DNA of 9,051 bases, taken from the NCBI GenBank assembly GCA_050732995.1, contig JBOHSA010000006.1, forward strand, positions 1-9,051, in the 5' to 3' direction. The DNA comes from JBOHSA01 sp050732995. Lineage in GTDB: Bacteria > Gemmatimonadota > Gemmatimonadetes > Gemmatimonadales > GWC2-71-9. Position 1 is the first letter of the stretch. Each line of letters starts with the position of its first letter. The notes under the pieces were generated by a model. The model did not search any database. It was given only the letters and a program-made list of their open reading frames with translations, and was not told the DNA's origin. Shown here one piece after another: positions 6,859 through 9,051 of the stretch. The translations under genes were made by a program, and so were the position numbers.

Positions 6859-7577
6859 TGTGCGGCGTGCCCTACGGCTTGATCGACGTGGACCGCCTGT
6901 TGGGCTCGCTGGTCGTCGCCGGGGGCACGGTGGTGCTGCACGAGAAGGGGTTCGCGGCGCTCGAGTCGCTGCTCTTCGCCAAGTACCAGATGTACCGCAA
7001 CGTCTACTGGCACCACGCCGTGCGCAGCGCCACCGCCATGTTCAAGCGGCTGGTGCGACGGGCGGTTGCGGCCGGGCAGCTCGCGCCAGCGGACGTCGCC
7101 GTGGCGACGGACGACGGGCTGAGCCACGATCTCCAGCGGCTCGATCCCATCGGCTTGGCCCGCGCGCTGCGGGAGCGGCGTCTCGCGAAACGCGCGTTGG
7201 ACCTTCCCGCAAGCGAGCTCCCGCCGGACGCCCCCGATTGGCCCAGCACGGACCCCGACCTGCTCGAGCAGGTGGAGGACCGCCTCAGCCGGGAAGTGGG
7301 ACTCGAGCCGGGCGAGCTGTTCCTGGATTTTCCAGCCAAAGCGGACATGCTGGCTGTGGACCTCCCGCTGCTCAAGCGGGACGGGAGCCTGACGCGGGAC
7401 CTGGGGCTCACCCACATCGCCGCCGAGCTGCATCGGGCGGCGCGGCGCCTGCGGGTCTTCGTGCGGCGGCCCGCCCGGGTGCGCCAGGAGGCGCTGGCGG
7501 AGCTGGTCGGCTGGCCGCGCGAGGAGGTGGCGGCGCGGCTCGCCGGCGAACGGGCGCTGCTGGCCGCTAGCGGATGA
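6816..7577 (+). CDS. HD-superfamily phosphohydrolase (COG1078, SAMHD1-like), C-terminal piece after frameshift
   Basis: The rest of the HD protein begun at 6301. Family-like sequence in this frame begins at 6777 (GSDAPLAGLVSG), but the first usable start codon is GTG 6816, giving 253 residues. DVDKLDYLSRD supplies the fourth metal-ligand Asp, matching DVDKWDYFARD of human SAMHD1; then follow CGVPYGLIDVDRLL, FAKYQMYRNVYWHHAVRSA and DDGLSHDLQRL, all typical of the COG1078 C-terminal half. It lacks the His and HD ligands of the first piece, so alone it should not be catalytic. GTG 6816 has no convincing ribosome site, which supports its being a fragment of one gene rather than an independent gene. 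The last 11 bases overlap the 3' end of the opposite-strand phosphatase gene. Confidence 0.8.
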   Translation: MDVDKLDYLSRDAMMCGVPYGLIDVDRLLGSLVVAGGTVVLHEKGFAALESLLFAKYQMYRNVYWHHAVRSATAMFKRLVRRAVAAGQLAPADVAVATDDGLSHDLQRLDPIGLARALRERRLAKRALDLPASELPPDAPDWPSTDPDLLEQVEDRLSREVGLEPGELFLDFPAKADMLAVDLPLLKRDGSLTRDLGLTHIAAELHRAARRLRVFVRRPARVRQEALAELVGWPREEVAARLAGERALLAASG

Positions 7578-8343
7578 CCGGCTGGGTCGTTTCCTGGCTC
7601 CCGGGCGGTGCGTCGACGGAATCGACCCGCACCACGATGGCCGTGATGTTGTCCAACCCGCCGTGGCGGTTCGCTTCCGCGATCAGCTGATCCACCTGCT
7701 CCTGCGGCTGGCGGTCCACCGAGAGCACCTCGCCGAGCTGGTAGTCCTCGAGCATCCCGGTCAAGCCGTCCGAGGCCAGCAGGTACACGTCCTGCGCCTT
7801 GGCCGATCCCACGTAGATGTCTGGCACGACGTCGCTGTTGGCGCCGACGCAGCGCGTGATCACGTTGCTGTACGGGTGAGTGCGCGCCTGCTCCGGCGTC
7901 AGGTACCCGGCGTCCACCTGCTCCTGCACATACGAGTGGTCCTTGGTGAGTTGGCTGAGCCGGCCCTCGCGCAGCAGGTAGGCCCGGCTGTCGCCCACCT
8001 GGCCGATCTGGAACCGCCCGCCGTACAGCACCAGCGCCGTCACGGTCGTGCCCATGCCGCGCTTGTCGTGCTCGGTGAGCGTGCGCTGGAAGATGGCGCC
8101 GTTGGCGGCCCGGATCGCGAGGCGCATGCGGTCGGCTACCTGGTCGTCGGTCAGGGTACGCAGGGACCCGAGCTCCCGCGCCACGAACCGTACCGCCATC
8201 TCGCTCGCGACCTCCCCCGCCGCATGCCCGCCCATCCCGTCGGCCACGACGAAGATCCCCCGGTCGGGAACCATGAGGAAGCTGTCCTCATTCCCCGACC
8301 GGATGATTCCGACGTCGGTCCGCCCCGCGGAGGTGATGTGCAC
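7567..8343 (-). CDS. PP2C-family Ser/Thr protein phosphatase
   Basis: A complete 258-residue bacterial PP2C (PPM) phosphatase that removes phosphate from Ser/Thr residues using a two-metal centre. Motifs in order: RSGNED (15-20), VVADGMGGHAAGE with Asp35, RGMGTT (95-100), VGDSRAY with Asp118, KDHSYVQE (134-141), HPYSNVITRCVG (156-167), LLASDGLTG with Asp192, and GGLDNITAIVV with Asp231. All metal-binding Asp positions are kept, so it should be active. The start is GTG (8343-8341), since the family begins right before the TDxGxxRxxNED region; no strong ribosome site is visible, and the gene begins nine bases after the FHA gene stop, suggesting coupling. There is no membrane segment, so it is cytosolic. 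A Ser/Thr kinase partner is expected but not in the window. Confidence 0.95.
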   Translation of the reverse strand: MHITSAGRTDVGIIRSGNEDSFLMVPDRGIFVVADGMGGHAAGEVASEMAVRFVARELGSLRTLTDDQVADRMRLAIRAANGAIFQRTLTEHDKRGMGTTVTALVLYGGRFQIGQVGDSRAYLLREGRLSQLTKDHSYVQEQVDAGYLTPEQARTHPYSNVITRCVGANSDVVPDIYVGSAKAQDVYLLASDGLTGMLEDYQLGEVLSVDRQPQEQVDQLIAEANRHGGLDNITAIVVRVDSVDAPPGSQETTQPVIR

Positions 8344-8352
8344 GCTGTGTCG

Positions 8353-9051
8353 CTACACCAGAATCCAGTACACGAGCGCCGCCGTGCCCAGCACGAGGGC
8401 GGCCGCGCCCGAGCCGCATCCCTTCCCTTTCTTTTGCGGGGCCGCGGGGGCGGAGGCGGCGGCCCGTTTCGGCGGCTTGGCCGCGGCCGGCGCGGCCTCG
8501 CGTTTCGGCGGCGCCAGTGGCGCCGGCTTCACCGGTGGCGGCGCCGACGGCTGCATCGCTTCCAGCAACCGCGTCCCGCCGCCCTTGGCGACCCCCGGTG
8601 CATCGTCGGCCGGGTCGAACACGAGCTGGACATCCCCGAACCGGACGCCGGCGCCCGGTGCCAACGGGGCCTCGCCCGTGATCCGCTGCCCGTCCACGAA
8701 GGTGCCGTTCGTGGAATCGAGGTCGATCAGCACCCAGATGCCTTCGCGGCGCTGGAGCTTGGCATGGGTGGTGGAAACGGATTCGTCGGGGAGCATGAAG
8801 TCGTTGTAATCCGCCCGCCCGACGTTCACCACCGGCGTCCGCACCGGCACGCGTTGCCCCGTGAGGGCGCCCGTCTTGACCAGGAAGGTCGCGAGCGGGG
8901 CGGAGGCTCGCGCGGTGGGTGGCGGGGGCGGTATGGGCACGCCGAACGACGTGTGCTGCAGCCGCGCGCCGGCCCCCCCCGCCGCCGCTGCAGCGGCAGG
9001 CGGGGCGGCGGAAGCAGGAGCGGCTAACGGCGAAGGCGATGGGGGGACCGG
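8353..9051 (-). CDS. FHA-domain protein with Pro/Ala linkers and C-terminal membrane anchor (5' end outside window)
   Basis: The frame is open to the window edge, so the N-terminus is probably missing; an internal GTG at 8940 would give 195 residues. Numbered from there, a forkhead-associated domain spans about 17-110, with VGRADYND (Gly41/Arg42), DESVSTTHAKL (Ser56, His59) and DSTNGTFVDG (Asn78), the residues that bind phosphothreonine peptides. A Pro/Ala/Lys linker follows, then a basic patch (QKKGKG) and a closing hydrophobic stretch of about 18 residues (AAALVLGTAALVYWILV), which looks like a tail anchor with nothing beyond it. Upstream of 8940 the frame encodes another Pro/Ala-rich linker (PPSPSPLAAPAS), which suggests a further domain outside the window. 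The gene lies nine bases before the PP2C gene on the same strand; together they look like a phospho-signalling module at the inner membrane. Confidence 0.85.
   Translation of the reverse strand, partial: PVPPSPSPLAAPASAAPPAAAAAAGGAGARLQHTSFGVPIPPPPPTARASAPLATFLVKTGALTGQRVPVRTPVVNVGRADYNDFMLPDESVSTTHAKLQRREGIWVLIDLDSTNGTFVDGQRITGEAPLAPGAGVRFGDVQLVFDPADDAPGVAKGGGTRLLEAMQPSAPPPVKPAPLAPPKREAAPAAAKPPKRAAASAPAAPQKKGKGCGSGAAALVLGTAALVYWILV
8973..8980. repeat. C8 homopolymer in the linker of the FHA gene
   Basis: Eight consecutive C (G on the coding strand) fall in the Ala/Gly-rich linker. The frame read here is open on both sides of it, but low-complexity sequence would hide a one-base error, so the reading frame between 8981 and 9051 is less certain than the FHA domain itself. 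Confidence 0.5.

Noticed and set aside
8984..8997. A 14-bp perfect palindrome (GCCGCTGCAGCGGC) as an operator site
   Set aside because: It lies in an Ala-codon run of a low-complexity linker, where such symmetry arises easily, and it is inside a coding frame with no promoter nearby.
7663..9027. A 454-codon open frame on the + strand opposite the PP2C and FHA genes
   Set aside because: The - strand carries all phosphatase and FHA motifs; the + product is Arg/His/Gly-rich with no family pattern.

Overview
This is a strongly G+C-rich bacterial chromosomal segment, packed almost wall to wall with genes. A beta-barrel outer membrane protein at the left edge points to a diderm (Gram-negative-type) cell. 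Base composition, the TTGACA-type promoter and the gene mix fit Gemmatimonadota or a similar high-G+C soil or sediment lineage. That placement is a judgement from style, not a proven assignment.

Layout on the + strand: (1) the C-terminal part of an outer membrane beta-barrel protein (1-438, 5' end outside the window); (2) a ZnuA/TroA-type metal-binding lipoprotein-like or periplasmic protein (440-1489), starting one base after the previous stop; (3) an ABC-3 family metal permease (1506-2351). These three look like one trans-envelope metal uptake operon (zinc or manganese), although no ATPase gene lies among them. A good sigma-70-like promoter inside the 3' end of the permease gene then starts a central-carbon block: (4) maeB, an NADP-type malic enzyme fused to a phosphotransacetylase-like domain (2388-4658), and (5) pckA, ATP-dependent PEP carboxykinase (4679-6304). 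Both decarboxylate C4 acids and feed the pyruvate/PEP node. (6) An HD-superfamily phosphohydrolase (COG1078 / SAMHD1-like dNTPase family) overlaps the pckA stop by four bases, but its frame is broken at a run of 12 G (6764-6775), so it appears as two pieces (6301-6858 and about 6777-7577).

On the - strand, convergent with the above and overlapping it by 11 bp: (7) a FHA-domain protein with a Pro/Ala linker and a C-terminal membrane anchor (8353-9051, 5' end outside the window), followed by (8) a complete PP2C-type Ser/Thr protein phosphatase (7567-8343). This pair is a phospho-threonine signalling module; its kinase partner is not in the window.

I did not find a mobile element, CRISPR array, tRNA/rRNA or clearly new system. 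The best items for a second look are the G12 frameshift in the HD gene, the ATPase-less metal transport operon with its outer membrane partner, and the membrane-anchored FHA/PP2C pair. There is no stretch above 300 bases without a gene.
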